64,000 nucleotides of DNA from Chryseobacterium lactis (GCF_003815875.1 NZ_CP033924.1:620001-684000); one strand, 5' to 3'; counted from the first letter of the stretch, positions 8,419-18,201 are shown. Numbers and translations: made by a program. The notes: generated by a model from the sequence alone, not told the origin.

Positions 8419-8435
8419 AAAATTAATAAAAGAAA

Positions 8436-8460
8436 AAGTACACTTTTGAAAAGTGTACTT
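8436..8460 (-). terminator. Terminator of the DUF4132 operon, repeated at 14551
   Basis: Stem AAGTACACTTT with its complement and a 3-nt loop, followed on the minus strand by TTTTTCT. An almost identical hairpin lies at 14551-14577 after tRNA-His. Confidence 0.85.
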
Positions 8461-8468
8461 CTTTAATT

Positions 8469-11400
8469 TTAAACATATTCCCGTTTAATCTGCGACAATA
8501 TGGTAGGATCCTGTATTTCATTGTCCTTCGCAAGTAACAATACTTTAGACAACACTTCTGCTGACTTCGGATCATCATCGGCAAAAGGTAAAAACAGCCT
8601 GCCTCTATGCTGGGAATGAATAGGAAGTATGGACAAATATTTACCCGGAACCTGATGAACTACCGCACTGCCCAAATGCACACTATATTCTGCCATCTGG
8701 CCTTTCACAAAAGCATGTGATCCTTCAATCCTTACATTATCCAATTTGAATAAACGAGCCGTTTCTTTCATTAATACAGCCCTCATCTCAATAGATGAAT
8801 GACTGGCTTCAGGATCTACATCTCCTACATGGGCTACCGACACTACCAGATCTACATCCCTCATTACTTCTGAAAACAGTCTGGGATTAATATCTTCAAA
8901 AGGAATGTTTTTATAGTCTTTTAATGAATGGAATTCTATCGTTTCCAGGGTTGGACTTTCCACATCGGCAGGTGAAAACCAATCAGCCATTGCATACAAT
9001 TTTACCTGAAACCCTTCTTTATGATAGACCTTTTGTAAGCCTTCTTCATAATCTACTTTCCAGCCTCTTGTTTTCAGGAGTGCCAGGGTCTGCTTCGGCT
9101 GAATCTGATGTCCTGCGTAGCGGCGTGATACAGATTTTTCCTTCAACTCATCAGGAGTAAGCACATACAGCTCCCTGAATATCTGCTTAAACGGCTGAAC
9201 CAGTTTTTCTTTGAAACAATAGTGTTGAAAATCACTCCACACATGATGTTGATGGAGATCTACACAGTGAGCAATTCGCAACAAATGGTCATCCTTCAAT
9301 TCCAGAATCTCGCCCTGGGCATTGACCAGGTTTCCATCGTGAAAAAAGCCTATTTTGTGATCATTTGAGATAAAGACAAGTTTTTCCAGATGTTTTACGA
9401 TCACAGGATGTTCAAAAAGGGTTTTGATTTCTTTTAAAAGGAATTCATCCCCTCTGATCATTGCTTCCTCTAGACCTTTTCGGGAACGGGTCCATTGTTC
9501 ACGCATGATTTTACGGTAATTCCCCAATTCAACAATTGCTTTATCTTTTTTAATCTTTGGCGGAATTGACTTCAGCTGTTTATCATCACGAAATACGGCA
9601 AGCTCTGCTTTTCCGCTGTCTTCGATGATCAAACCTACCGTAACTCCGTCAATTGTTACCTGAGTTTCCTTTGATAAAAGCTCCTGAATTTGTTTGGTCT
9701 CCATTGCCCAGGTCAGTCGGATCGGATCAGGATACCCGGCGTTTCTTGCTAAATTTTCTAAAGCGACACGGATTGCCAGCGCTTCACTAGACTGCTTCAT
9801 GGAACCGAATTCCTTGCTTTCCTTTTTGAATTGTTGAATATATTCGTATCGGCTAAGGACATCTTTCTCAGGATTCGTTTTACTCAACGGAACAAGTCCA
9901 TATACACGAAGATAGTCCTGGTCGCGTTTATCTTTAACTTTCGCTGTTACTTCTTTTATTTTCAAATCACCTGTAAGGGTATCCGAATAAAGTCTGGCCC
10001 TGCGGTGTCCATTTCCGTCAGATATATATTTTGCAGATTCATATAGCATCTCCCAACGGGCTTTACCTAATTCTTTAAAGGCTTTCGTAAACCAATCCTT
10101 ATCTACTGCTCCGTCCTGAAAATCCTGAACATCTACGGATGAATATCTGGCTACTTCACTTTCCAGTTCTGAATTCTGTGCCTGATAAGCGCTGGTTTTG
10201 GTATGAGCGTGCATCCACCATATCGCTGAATCCAAACCTTTCCAGCCTAAATAAATACTTATTAGCTTCTGCCATTGAGGGGCGTACACAGCTGCCTGTA
10301 TTAAGCGAAGCTCTGAAACCTTCTCTTTCTTCATCATTTCATTGAACAATTCCTGAGTATCAGCTGCTAAAGGATGAGAATTTTTGATCAGATAAGAAAA
10401 CAGTTTCTGCTTGTTCATACTTTCGCCACCGTAACTGTAAATGTAATTGGCGTACAGTGTAGTTTTCCCCAACCCTTTCAAAAGCTGTACGAGACGATGG
10501 GCACCATATATATTTTGAAACTCCTGAACAAAATGAGAAACTGCAGTTCCTGCATCACCACGTATAAGCTCTATATCCAGAAACTTATTCTGTACTTCAT
10601 CAATCATCGGTTTCAGAAAAGGAAATGTTTCAGGATAATTTTCCTGGTTGGGATAAGTTTGGGTTCTGGTAAGTTCTCTGATAGCTGATTCAGCGGTGAT
10701 AACCCCTTCGTAAAGTTCACCTTTGGTAATGATTTCCAATTCATAAGCCTTACAAAATAAATACAATGGCGGCACAGAAACTTTTATATTATCCTGCAAA
10801 CCGTTATACTGCATCCATCGGTATAAATTCCAAATCTTTATATATTGTTCATTTGTAAGATCCTTTAAAGGAACTGCTCTCAAAAACACATCGAAAAACC
10901 CCAGTTGCTGCCATCCGTTTCCTCTTTGTGTATAGTAATAATCCTTATCATCTTTTCCTTTATAATTGATGACATCATCCGGAAGATGAGCAAAGAGTGT
11001 ACTGCAGGCATCTATCAGAAAATCAGTTTTTTCCTCAAATACAAATTTATATTTTAGGGATTCGAGAATTCTGCAAATAGGATTATTCCAATAGTAGTCA
11101 TCTTTTATAGGGTTGGGTATAATATTCTTGTGGTAAAATACATACCCCTCCAGGAATTCTCTGAATACTTTTCTGTCGCAATTTTCGATGAATGTCAATA
11201 AAAACAGGTCTATGGGCTGCATACCGGAATCTGTATACCATTGTTCCCAGACTTCGTGTAAGGGAAAGTTTTCAGCCATCTGTTCCGGAGTAAAACCTTC
11301 TGTCTTATTTTTAATTTGACGGAAACTGTTACCTATTAATACTTTTTCTACGGAGCCACTCCATTCTTCTGCTTCATATTCGTAATCTTTATTTTTAAGA

Positions 11401-13514
11401 AATAAATCATTTAGTTTTTTTAATTCCGCTTTGATATTATCTATAGACTGAGTGAAGCCATATTTATGCTTTTTAACAGCCTTTGCATATACAGAATCGG
11501 TTTCTACTGTCGGTAATTCATATCTTGAGATCACAGACGGATCATAGAATCCGAAACCATTTTCTGCAGAGAGTATTTTTTGCTCTCCGGAAGGATCAAG
11601 CTGATCTAAAAGACCCTGTTCTCTTTCGGATACCTTTGATCTTTCAGCAAACTGGCTGGTCCAGTTACCGATTTGAGTAGACACTCTTTTTTCTTTTTGA
11701 AGCTGAAGCATAATATCCAGTGAGGCAGTTCGCTGTTCGATATCTCCTTTGGTCATTAATTCCTCAATCAATGGAGCAACTACCCCATCCTCCTGCTCTA
11801 TCACAAGCTCTATAAGCTTCTTTCGAAGTGTACCGCCTTTTCTTTTAAACATATCAAAGAAGATCATTATTTCTTCCTTATTTAAAGGATGCTGCTGTAA
11901 TACATTGATGCTTGACGCTATCAAAGATTCACTGCGATCTTTGAGGATTTTGAATGCAAACTCTTTCTGGAATGGCGTTACAGCAAGTTTTTTCTTTCCG
12001 AAATTATAGGAGTACGAATAACAATAGAACTCACCCAAAATAGCTCTTGATAACTGCTCACGCAAAGAGAGTTCAAACTGTTCAAAATAAGAAAGGACTG
12101 TATTCAGTTTTTCAGTATCCTCTCCTACCAAATAGAACATCGAAGAATATAATGTGCTTTTACTGAAAGTGGCATTAAGCCATGAGAATATTTTACCTTC
12201 AAATTTCTTTTCTTTCACCTCTATCTTTTGGGTAAGCTCATGCAGTTTTTCGAAGAAATCAGGATAATCCGAATTGTTGATAAAGAATTTTGACGTAACA
12301 TTAGTACTCAATAATGTTGATAAAGGCTCTCCTGCAAATGCTAAAACCTGCAGATCGCCTTCCAGTACAGCCTTATAATACAATGGCATCTGAATATAGG
12401 GATCTTGGGTTTCTCCTGCAAACTTGATAGCCAGGCATTTCTTCTCTATACTTCCTTTATCAAATAACTGATGTAAATAAGGGATTGTTTTTTCTACATC
12501 CCATACAGCTTGTACCCAAAGAGCCATATAAACTTCGTTATTATTCTTACTTTTTATAGCGTCAGGAATGAGATCCGGGTTTTTAAAATAAGTATGGGCC
12601 AACGATACGATATCTTTTACTACAGACTCTTTTTCTGTCTCCCAGCCTAAACCTGTCCAAGTATCAATAGCACGAACCACTGAAGAGAACCGTGTCAGTT
12701 TATGTTCTACAATCACATTCGTCATATATTCCAAAGCACCGATACTTGTTTCGTCCAGAGCTTCCAGAATAGTTTGTCGTAAACCCTCCTGGCGCTGGGC
12801 TGCAAGTAAAAGCTTTTCTACCAACTCCCAACATTTCTGTTGTTCGCTGTTGAGCAATGCTTTAATGATATTGCGTGATACTTTTCCTTCCGGATGTTTA
12901 TTGAAAATAATATCTTCAATCAATTGATAGATGGCTGTATTTCCTGTATCAATGGCTGCTGCCCAAATATAAAACTGACTGGCATTATTGCTGAGGTCAT
13001 TGTCATATATAATCTGCTCTTCCAGTGATAAATCAAAATATTGATTATTGCTTCCATAGGAATACACATTGGGAAGTTCCAGCAGTTCTCTCATCAGATT
13101 AACCTGGTTCAGCAGAATGTACCGTTCATTATGAGGAGCACGGAAAGAACGGCGATAATAACTTGTCTGGTACATTTTATAAGGCATTCTGTCCCAGGCA
13201 TATTTTACCAGGTCAGCATTTTCACCAAAGAAATAAATCAATAAGTTATAATACTCTTTATCTTCCCAAATATCGGGCTTAATAAGATCTTTGAATTTTT
13301 CAGCTTCTTTGGATCCCAGTGTCATCGCTTGGTAATAGTTGGCTTTGCCCTTCAGCAAAAGCCCTAAATCAGCAACGTCTTTTTTAATGATTGGCCGATC
13401 GGGGAAAAGTAGAGAAGGTGTACCCTGTTCGGCATGTTCCGACAGATCTTTCCGCAACTTTTCGTAATAATTTTTTTCAAGTTTTTTCGATTCTAATTTT
13501 TTTGTGATTTCCAT
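8469..13514 (-). CDS. Large DUF4132 (MolR/YehI-like) protein
   Basis: A 1681-residue cytoplasmic-looking protein without signal peptide or membrane segment. The last 250 or so residues resemble the DUF4132 domain (for example RRYAGHQIQPKQTLALLKTR, then DVDLVVSVAHVGDVDPEAS and HSQHRGRLFLPFADDDP). The long N-terminal and middle regions look alpha-helical and HEAT-like. E. coli MolR/YehI proteins carry DUF4132 with a WGR domain; no WGR domain was recognised here. Function is unknown. It follows a 144-residue gene by 26 bases in a leftward operon and ends at a strong hairpin. Its size is far above anything else in the window. Confidence 0.85.
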   Translation of the reverse strand: MEITKKLESKKLEKNYYEKLRKDLSEHAEQGTPSLLFPDRPIIKKDVADLGLLLKGKANYYQAMTLGSKEAEKFKDLIKPDIWEDKEYYNLLIYFFGENADLVKYAWDRMPYKMYQTSYYRRSFRAPHNERYILLNQVNLMRELLELPNVYSYGSNNQYFDLSLEEQIIYDNDLSNNASQFYIWAAAIDTGNTAIYQLIEDIIFNKHPEGKVSRNIIKALLNSEQQKCWELVEKLLLAAQRQEGLRQTILEALDETSIGALEYMTNVIVEHKLTRFSSVVRAIDTWTGLGWETEKESVVKDIVSLAHTYFKNPDLIPDAIKSKNNNEVYMALWVQAVWDVEKTIPYLHQLFDKGSIEKKCLAIKFAGETQDPYIQMPLYYKAVLEGDLQVLAFAGEPLSTLLSTNVTSKFFINNSDYPDFFEKLHELTQKIEVKEKKFEGKIFSWLNATFSKSTLYSSMFYLVGEDTEKLNTVLSYFEQFELSLREQLSRAILGEFYCYSYSYNFGKKKLAVTPFQKEFAFKILKDRSESLIASSINVLQQHPLNKEEIMIFFDMFKRKGGTLRKKLIELVIEQEDGVVAPLIEELMTKGDIEQRTASLDIMLQLQKEKRVSTQIGNWTSQFAERSKVSEREQGLLDQLDPSGEQKILSAENGFGFYDPSVISRYELPTVETDSVYAKAVKKHKYGFTQSIDNIKAELKKLNDLFLKNKDYEYEAEEWSGSVEKVLIGNSFRQIKNKTEGFTPEQMAENFPLHEVWEQWYTDSGMQPIDLFLLTFIENCDRKVFREFLEGYVFYHKNIIPNPIKDDYYWNNPICRILESLKYKFVFEEKTDFLIDACSTLFAHLPDDVINYKGKDDKDYYYTQRGNGWQQLGFFDVFLRAVPLKDLTNEQYIKIWNLYRWMQYNGLQDNIKVSVPPLYLFCKAYELEIITKGELYEGVITAESAIRELTRTQTYPNQENYPETFPFLKPMIDEVQNKFLDIELIRGDAGTAVSHFVQEFQNIYGAHRLVQLLKGLGKTTLYANYIYSYGGESMNKQKLFSYLIKNSHPLAADTQELFNEMMKKEKVSELRLIQAAVYAPQWQKLISIYLGWKGLDSAIWWMHAHTKTSAYQAQNSELESEVARYSSVDVQDFQDGAVDKDWFTKAFKELGKARWEMLYESAKYISDGNGHRRARLYSDTLTGDLKIKEVTAKVKDKRDQDYLRVYGLVPLSKTNPEKDVLSRYEYIQQFKKESKEFGSMKQSSEALAIRVALENLARNAGYPDPIRLTWAMETKQIQELLSKETQVTIDGVTVGLIIEDSGKAELAVFRDDKQLKSIPPKIKKDKAIVELGNYRKIMREQWTRSRKGLEEAMIRGDEFLLKEIKTLFEHPVIVKHLEKLVFISNDHKIGFFHDGNLVNAQGEILELKDDHLLRIAHCVDLHQHHVWSDFQHYCFKEKLVQPFKQIFRELYVLTPDELKEKSVSRRYAGHQIQPKQTLALLKTRGWKVDYEEGLQKVYHKEGFQVKLYAMADWFSPADVESPTLETIEFHSLKDYKNIPFEDINPRLFSEVMRDVDLVVSVAHVGDVDPEASHSSIEMRAVLMKETARLFKLDNVRIEGSHAFVKGQMAEYSVHLGSAVVHQVPGKYLSILPIHSQHRGRLFLPFADDDPKSAEVLSKVLLLAKDNEIQDPTILSQIKREYV

Positions 13515-13540
13515 GTATTGTATTGCTTAGTATTTTTTGA

Positions 13541-13975
13541 TTACCAATAGCTTCCCGCAAGAAATGTAAGTCTTATAAACGTAAAGGTATGTTGTGCACT
13601 CAGATCGATAGTCTGATGAAGATCCTCTAATTGCTCATCATTGTAAAACACGGCAAACATTCCATCTTGAAAGGCTTGAATGGCATTTTCCTGCGCTTTT
13701 TGAAGATCAGCTTTTTTGAGATTATAAATGCTTCCAAAGCCTGCTTTCCCTGTATCTGTAAGAATGTTGAGGTAGTTATGTTGAGGAATTTTAGTCTCAT
13801 CTTCATCTTCCAGTTCGAATGATTTTTCGTTAAAAGCTGCTACCTGCTGCTGAACGATGAGTTGCAATAGATTTTCCAGTGAAATACCCGCATTGTCATA
13901 TGCGATTTGAATTTTATGCTCCGAAAGAACAGGGTGTTTCTTTCCCAATTGCTTTACTGTGACAATTATTTCCAT
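13541..13975 (-). CDS. Hypothetical protein, operon partner of the DUF4132 protein
   Basis: A 144-residue soluble protein that I do not recognise. It begins with a beta-strand-like segment (MEIIVTVKQLGKKHPVLSE), followed by a mixed alpha/beta body with an acidic patch (ELEDEDETK, about 54-62) and ends FLAGSYW. It has no signal peptide, membrane segment or Cys motif. It lies 26 bases upstream of the 1681-residue DUF4132 gene on the same strand with no terminator between, so the two are very likely co-transcribed and may act together. Confidence 0.75.
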   Translation of the reverse strand: MEIIVTVKQLGKKHPVLSEHKIQIAYDNAGISLENLLQLIVQQQVAAFNEKSFELEDEDETKIPQHNYLNILTDTGKAGFGSIYNLKKADLQKAQENAIQAFQDGMFAVFYNDEQLEDLHQTIDLSAQHTFTFIRLTFLAGSYW

Positions 13976-14351
13976 ATTAGATGTTAGTGTGCATTAAATA
14001 TAATAAAATTTCGCAGGTCTATTGAATCAAATTGAGTTTTTATGATGAATATCACAGGAGTGTAGTGTAATGAGCTGAATCCTTATTGAGATTTGCTTCA
14101 GAAGAACAATGTTATGGATAAAACTTTTTGAATTTAGGCTAAAACCATTGGAATTATGGTATAAATAAAACGGATGTAAAGCCTATTTCTATTGAACAGC
14201 AATTTACTTATGATGACTGATTTTTATTATTATGGTAATTTATAGATGAGATTCCTCCTGCGTCGGAATGACAATGCATGTAAAATGATATATAAGCCTT
14301 ATCTACAATTAAGCAAAATCGAACAGATCCACAGACATCTGATTCCGCTTC
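13976..14351. other. Intergenic region upstream of the DUF4132 operon, no gene seen
   Basis: About 375 AT-rich bases that must include the promoter of the leftward DUF4132 pair. No clear TANNTTTG element or plausible small gene was found in either strand. Confidence 0.5.
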
Positions 14352-14397
14352 CATCATTACTTATTACTCATTACTTATTACTCATTACTGATTACTG
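14352..14397. repeat. Degenerate tandem repeat of CATTACTTATTACT
   Basis: Two near-perfect copies of a 14-bp CATTACTTATTACT unit followed by a diverged copy (CATTACTGATTACTGA). Non-coding. Confidence 0.7.
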
Positions 14398-14510
14398 ATA
14401 TCCTAGCCCTGATAGCAACGGGTACCCCGCAGCATGCGATGCCCTTTTTGGATGTTGGCGCGAGGAGTATGAGTGGATAGCAGGAAAAAGCTTCTAAGAA
14501 AAAAATAAAA
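14398..14510. repeat. Probable dispersed Flavobacteriia intergenic repeat
   Basis: This GC-richer block starts with TATCCTAGCCCTGATAGCAA and ends with GATAGCAGGAAAAAGCTTCT before an A-run. Blocks with a TAGCCC(C/T)GAT start and a GC(G/A)GGA-AAAGCTNCTAA end recur between genes, often beside tRNAs, in many Flavobacteriia; that statement is from memory, not from a search. It contains several short complementary segments and could fold. The spurious leftward frame through it and the tRNA is not a gene. Confidence 0.5.
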
Positions 14511-14550
14511 AAAGAATGATATTTTCGGGTTGAAAATAGGGTAAAATAAA

Positions 14551-14577
14551 AAAGTACACTTTTAAAAAGTGTACTTT
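14551..14577 (-). terminator. Terminator of tRNA-His, near-copy of the hairpin at 8436
   Basis: Stem AAAGTACACTTTT with its complement, just 5 bases past the 3' end of the leftward tRNA gene, followed by T-rich DNA on the minus strand. Confidence 0.85.
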
Positions 14578-14582
14578 CTTTG

Positions 14583-14657
<75 letters not shown>

Positions 14658-14693
14658 GTTTTTCTGAGTGCAAATATAGGACATTTTCCTCAA

Positions 14694-15413
14694 CTACCAA
14701 ACAATTCCGTCAAAATTTTTCAAAGAAATTAGCTTCTCAGAGGTAAATCCCTCAGCATAAGCAACTCCCGATAATCGCCCTAAATCCTGGGCACGGTAGG
14801 TTAAGCTCTCATAAAAGTCTTTTGTTGTAATCGGGGTTTCGGGTTCCTTGGAAGTTGGGTCATAAAATTGAGTTTTATACGCCATGCACGATTCTATTTT
14901 TTTATCCAGAAATTCTGAAATGTCTATCACGAATTCCGGTTTGATATCTTTCCATTGAATGTAATGAAAAACATGCTTGGGTCTCCACACCTCCTGAATT
15001 TCTCCCTCATGTACAGTTTCAATTTTTCTCAGTCCGGACAAAAAGCACGCATCCGACACTAATTTCGCTCCTTTTGCATGATCGGGATGTCTATCATCAA
15101 TAGCATTCGCCAAGACGATTTCCGGGCGGTATTTGCGAATCATTTTTACGATCCTCATTTGATATTCTTCAGAATTCACAAGAAAGCCGTCTTTCATTCC
15201 CAGGTTCTCTCTCCCTGAAAGTCCTAAGATTCTGGCAGCGTCTGCGGCTTCTGCTTTTCTTGTTTCATCTGTACCTCTGGTTCCGAGTTCTCCTCTGGTA
15301 AGATCTACAACTACACATTTTTTACCTTCAGAAACCATTTTAGCAATAGTTCCGCCACATCCCAGTTCCACATCATCAGGATGGGCGCCAAAAGCAAGTA
15401 TATCAATTTTCAT
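14694..15413 (-). CDS. bshB1: Bacillithiol biosynthesis deacetylase BshB1
   Basis: A 239-residue LmbE/PIG-L family zinc deacetylase. It removes the acetyl group from GlcNAc-malate, the second step of bacillithiol synthesis in the cytoplasm. Zinc-site motifs are AHPDD (residues 10-14) and HPDH (109-112); GELGTRG near residue 41 is typical of BshB1. Length is normal. The gene lies alone, leftward, 37 bases beyond the tRNA-His 5' end; no bshA or bshC is in the window. Bacillithiol in Flavobacteriia is consistent with the family being common there. Confidence 0.94.
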   Translation of the reverse strand: MKIDILAFGAHPDDVELGCGGTIAKMVSEGKKCVVVDLTRGELGTRGTDETRKAEAADAARILGLSGRENLGMKDGFLVNSEEYQMRIVKMIRKYRPEIVLANAIDDRHPDHAKGAKLVSDACFLSGLRKIETVHEGEIQEVWRPKHVFHYIQWKDIKPEFVIDISEFLDKKIESCMAYKTQFYDPTSKEPETPITTKDFYESLTYRAQDLGRLSGVAYAEGFTSEKLISLKNFDGIVW

Positions 15414-15527
15414 ATGTAGATATTTATTTTTTTATACGGTCATATGCAATCGCAATCTTCACCAGTGTTTATTTGTCGGAGATTTCGTTAATGCGATTTC
15501 ATGCAGTCAAAGATAGGGTTTAAAATA

Positions 15528-15560
15528 AAAACTTCCCATACATTACGAATGGGAAGTTTT
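15528..15560 (-). terminator. Terminator after the TPR gene
   Basis: Stem AAAACTTCCCAT with its complement, 9-nt loop, followed on the minus strand by TTTATTTTAAA. It ends the membrane protein-PstS-like-TPR unit. Confidence 0.85.
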
Positions 15561-15584
15561 AATATCTATAATTTAAATTTTAAA

Positions 15585-17219
15585 TTACTTGTTGATGGCT
15601 GCGTTCAATTTTACTGCATCCTCATACGTAGGATCAAGTTGTAATGATTTTGCAACATATTCTTTAGCTTTCGCCACGTCAGAATCTTTATTCATATAAG
15701 CAACTGCAAAGTAAGCATAGGCAAGAGTCTGCTTGTTAGCTTCCTGGTCAGCCGGTTTTACTGTACTGATGAATTTCTCATAAGCAATTTTTGCAGCATC
15801 GTTATTTCCTGCCTGCTGATAAGAATATCCCTGGCTGTAATAAGCCGGAGCCCAGTCAGGAAGAAGTGCCGACATTTTCTGCCATGTAAGGATCGCCCCG
15901 TTCCAGTTTTTAACATCCTGATAAGCTGTTGCTAATTTGAATAGAGCGTCAGAATCCTGAGCGTTTGCAGCTACTTGTTTTTTCAATGCTTCGATGGTAG
16001 GGTTAGTAGGTCCTTTATCAACATCTGCCTGAGAAGCACCTCCACCGCCAGCGATGTTAGCTAATTCTAAATCCCACTTCATGGTTTCATCTTTTGCAGC
16101 TTTTGCAATAGCAACTTTTTGTTGAGATTCTGTCATCAATGCAGTTTTCTTAGCAGCATCTTTTTCATCTTTTGCTAAACCTGCAGCGATAAGTCCTTGT
16201 AAACCTTGGTCAGCTGGCTGTACTCTTGTTTTCTCAGCCTGAGAAACGAAAGTATCCATATTTTGTTTAGCATCTACATAGTTTTTATCTGCATATGCAT
16301 TATAAGCTCTTAATTTGAACTTAATAGGATCATCAATTTTATCAAAAATCTTGTCTAATACCATTTTGGAGTTTGCATAATCTTCGTTTGTGAAGTATAA
16401 TTTTGCAATTTCCAATTGAGTATATGGATCTTCGTCAGCATATTTTGTATAGTTGATAAGGTCCTGAGTTGCTTTTGCATTTTGCTGATATCTGATATCA
16501 TAACCAGCCAAAGCTTTATATGCAGGAGCATAAGTAGGATCTACAGCAATTGCTTTATCAATACTTTCTTTTGCATTTTTCCACACTTGTGCAGCCATCC
16601 ATAAAGTTGCCATTCTTGTGTAAACGGAAGCTTTATTTTTAGCTAGAGGTAATGCTTTATCATAGGCAGACATAGCTTCACCTTGCATTCTTTTTAATCT
16701 GTAAGCATCTCCTAATGTATAGTAATAATGTGCAGGAACTCCTTTTTTCTCAGCTTTCTCAATTGCTTTGGTTAAGAATTGGATAGCAAGATCAGGAGAA
16801 CTGTTCTTTTCAAATAAAGTTAAGGCTTCAGCTGCTCTGAATAATACTTCAGCATCTTTTTCTCTGGAATCGGTAACTACTTTTTGAATTTCTGCGATTG
16901 CAGCTTTATCACCTTTTCCTAGTTTTACGGCAGCTAAACCGATTTTGTTAAGATAGCTTTTGCTGTCAGCAGCTAATCCTTTGTTGAAGCTTTCAATTGC
17001 CTTAGCATAATCAGGCTCTCCTTGTCTTAAGAAAGTATTTCCCAGATAGAAGTAGTTTTCAGCTGTAGGCTCTTTAGCGATCATATCAGTGAAATTGGTT
17101 TTTGCCTGTGCAAATTTATCACTGTCTATACTGTTAATACCATCCTGCAATGTTTGTGCAGTGGCAAAACCGGTAAAAAATACCACGGCTGCTCCAAAAG
17201 CAATCTTCTTTACATTCAT
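15585..17219 (-). CDS. Secreted TPR-repeat protein of the Ton cluster
   Basis: A 544-residue protein with a signal peptide (about 1-20, ending ATAQ) and many tetratricopeptide repeats throughout, for example NYFYLGNTFLRQGEPDYAKA near the N-terminus and APAYYSQGYSYQQAGNNDAA near the C-terminus, so it is a periplasmic protein-protein scaffold. The start at 17219 is chosen because it places the signal peptide at the N-terminus; the frame could begin 6 codons earlier. A Gly-rich loop (GGGGAS) splits two repeat blocks. It follows the PstS-like lipoprotein gene and ends at a terminator. The link to the Ton genes upstream recurs in Flavobacteriia (from memory), but its role there is unknown. Confidence 0.85.
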   Translation of the reverse strand: MNVKKIAFGAAVVFFTGFATAQTLQDGINSIDSDKFAQAKTNFTDMIAKEPTAENYFYLGNTFLRQGEPDYAKAIESFNKGLAADSKSYLNKIGLAAVKLGKGDKAAIAEIQKVVTDSREKDAEVLFRAAEALTLFEKNSSPDLAIQFLTKAIEKAEKKGVPAHYYYTLGDAYRLKRMQGEAMSAYDKALPLAKNKASVYTRMATLWMAAQVWKNAKESIDKAIAVDPTYAPAYKALAGYDIRYQQNAKATQDLINYTKYADEDPYTQLEIAKLYFTNEDYANSKMVLDKIFDKIDDPIKFKLRAYNAYADKNYVDAKQNMDTFVSQAEKTRVQPADQGLQGLIAAGLAKDEKDAAKKTALMTESQQKVAIAKAAKDETMKWDLELANIAGGGGASQADVDKGPTNPTIEALKKQVAANAQDSDALFKLATAYQDVKNWNGAILTWQKMSALLPDWAPAYYSQGYSYQQAGNNDAAKIAYEKFISTVKPADQEANKQTLAYAYFAVAYMNKDSDVAKAKEYVAKSLQLDPTYEDAVKLNAAINK

Positions 17220-17328
17220 AATCATTATATCTTTCATTTTATATTTCTAAATAATCGAGTTATATTCTACACAATTTTCAGACCAAAATGATCATTTTTT
17301 TAAGGGTAAATTGTGACTTTAATATTTT

Positions 17329-18201
17329 TTAACGCATTTGTACTTCTCTTTTATAGAGATTATACGGTTGCAATCCTTCTTTCTGGACAATTTTCTGTCC
17401 CAGGTGAGTACATGAAAATCTTATAAATCCGTTGGCAATGTTAAAATTTCCTTCATTAACCAGAAAATACAGGACTCTTGTAAAAGGATACTCCATGCTG
17501 CGAAGTCCTTCAAAATCTGCGGTGTATTGTTTTCCTTTATCAACAACCGGAAGCACCTTAACCATGTCTCTTAACTTTTCAGAAGTTTTATCATAAGGAC
17601 GACTGAAGGTATTGAGTCCGACCACGCCGATTTTATCCGGATATTTACCCAGTTCCTCAATAATTTTTTGATTCCCGGGAATAATAGAAAATTTAAGATC
17701 TTTAGGTTGTTGTTTCAACTTTTCAGCAACAAAATTTAAGTTACTTGAATTGGTTCCATCGAAAATAAATTCTTTTTTATCAGATAAAAGACCATTCTTT
17801 ATTTCATCCATTGAAATACTTTCTCTTGGAGAATCTTTAGGAACCACAAAAACTACTGCATCAGCAGCAAATTTTGAAGGAAGAAATTTTAAATCGGTTC
17901 TGTTTTCAAATGTCTTTACCTCTTCTTGAGTAAGATTTCTGGACATTACCACGACTTTTGCTTTGCCGTTTAACAGATCTAAAAAGCCTAAATCTTCTTT
18001 TTGAGTAGCCACTTTAATACGCGTTTCCGGATAATTGATCATATAGCCTTCGGCTAATGCTTCAGTAACACTTTGAAAGGATTCGTCTGTATAAATTGTA
18101 AGATCACCTTTATTATAGGATGGAGATTTCTCTTCCTTTTTGCAGCCAACGAGCAGTAAGCCCAGAATACATACGACTGCAAGTTTAAAACTATTCTTCA
18201 T
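17329..18201 (-). CDS. PstS-like substrate-binding lipoprotein
   Basis: A 290-residue lipoprotein with a lipobox at LLLVGC (Cys about 20) and a type II periplasmic binding fold of the phosphate-binding PstS family. Recognisable stretches are FDGTNSSNLNFVAE (about 146-160) and KIGVVGLNTFSRP. No phosphate ABC permease is nearby, so it may sense or bind a ligand in an envelope complex rather than feed a transporter. The start at 18201 gives the signal sequence at the N-terminus; an ATG at 18252 would add 17 unlikely residues. It overlaps the preceding small membrane-protein gene by 11 bases, implying translational coupling. Confidence 0.85.
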   Translation of the reverse strand: MKNSFKLAVVCILGLLLVGCKKEEKSPSYNKGDLTIYTDESFQSVTEALAEGYMINYPETRIKVATQKEDLGFLDLLNGKAKVVVMSRNLTQEEVKTFENRTDLKFLPSKFAADAVVFVVPKDSPRESISMDEIKNGLLSDKKEFIFDGTNSSNLNFVAEKLKQQPKDLKFSIIPGNQKIIEELGKYPDKIGVVGLNTFSRPYDKTSEKLRDMVKVLPVVDKGKQYTADFEGLRSMEYPFTRVLYFLVNEGNFNIANGFIRFSCTHLGQKIVQKEGLQPYNLYKREVQMR

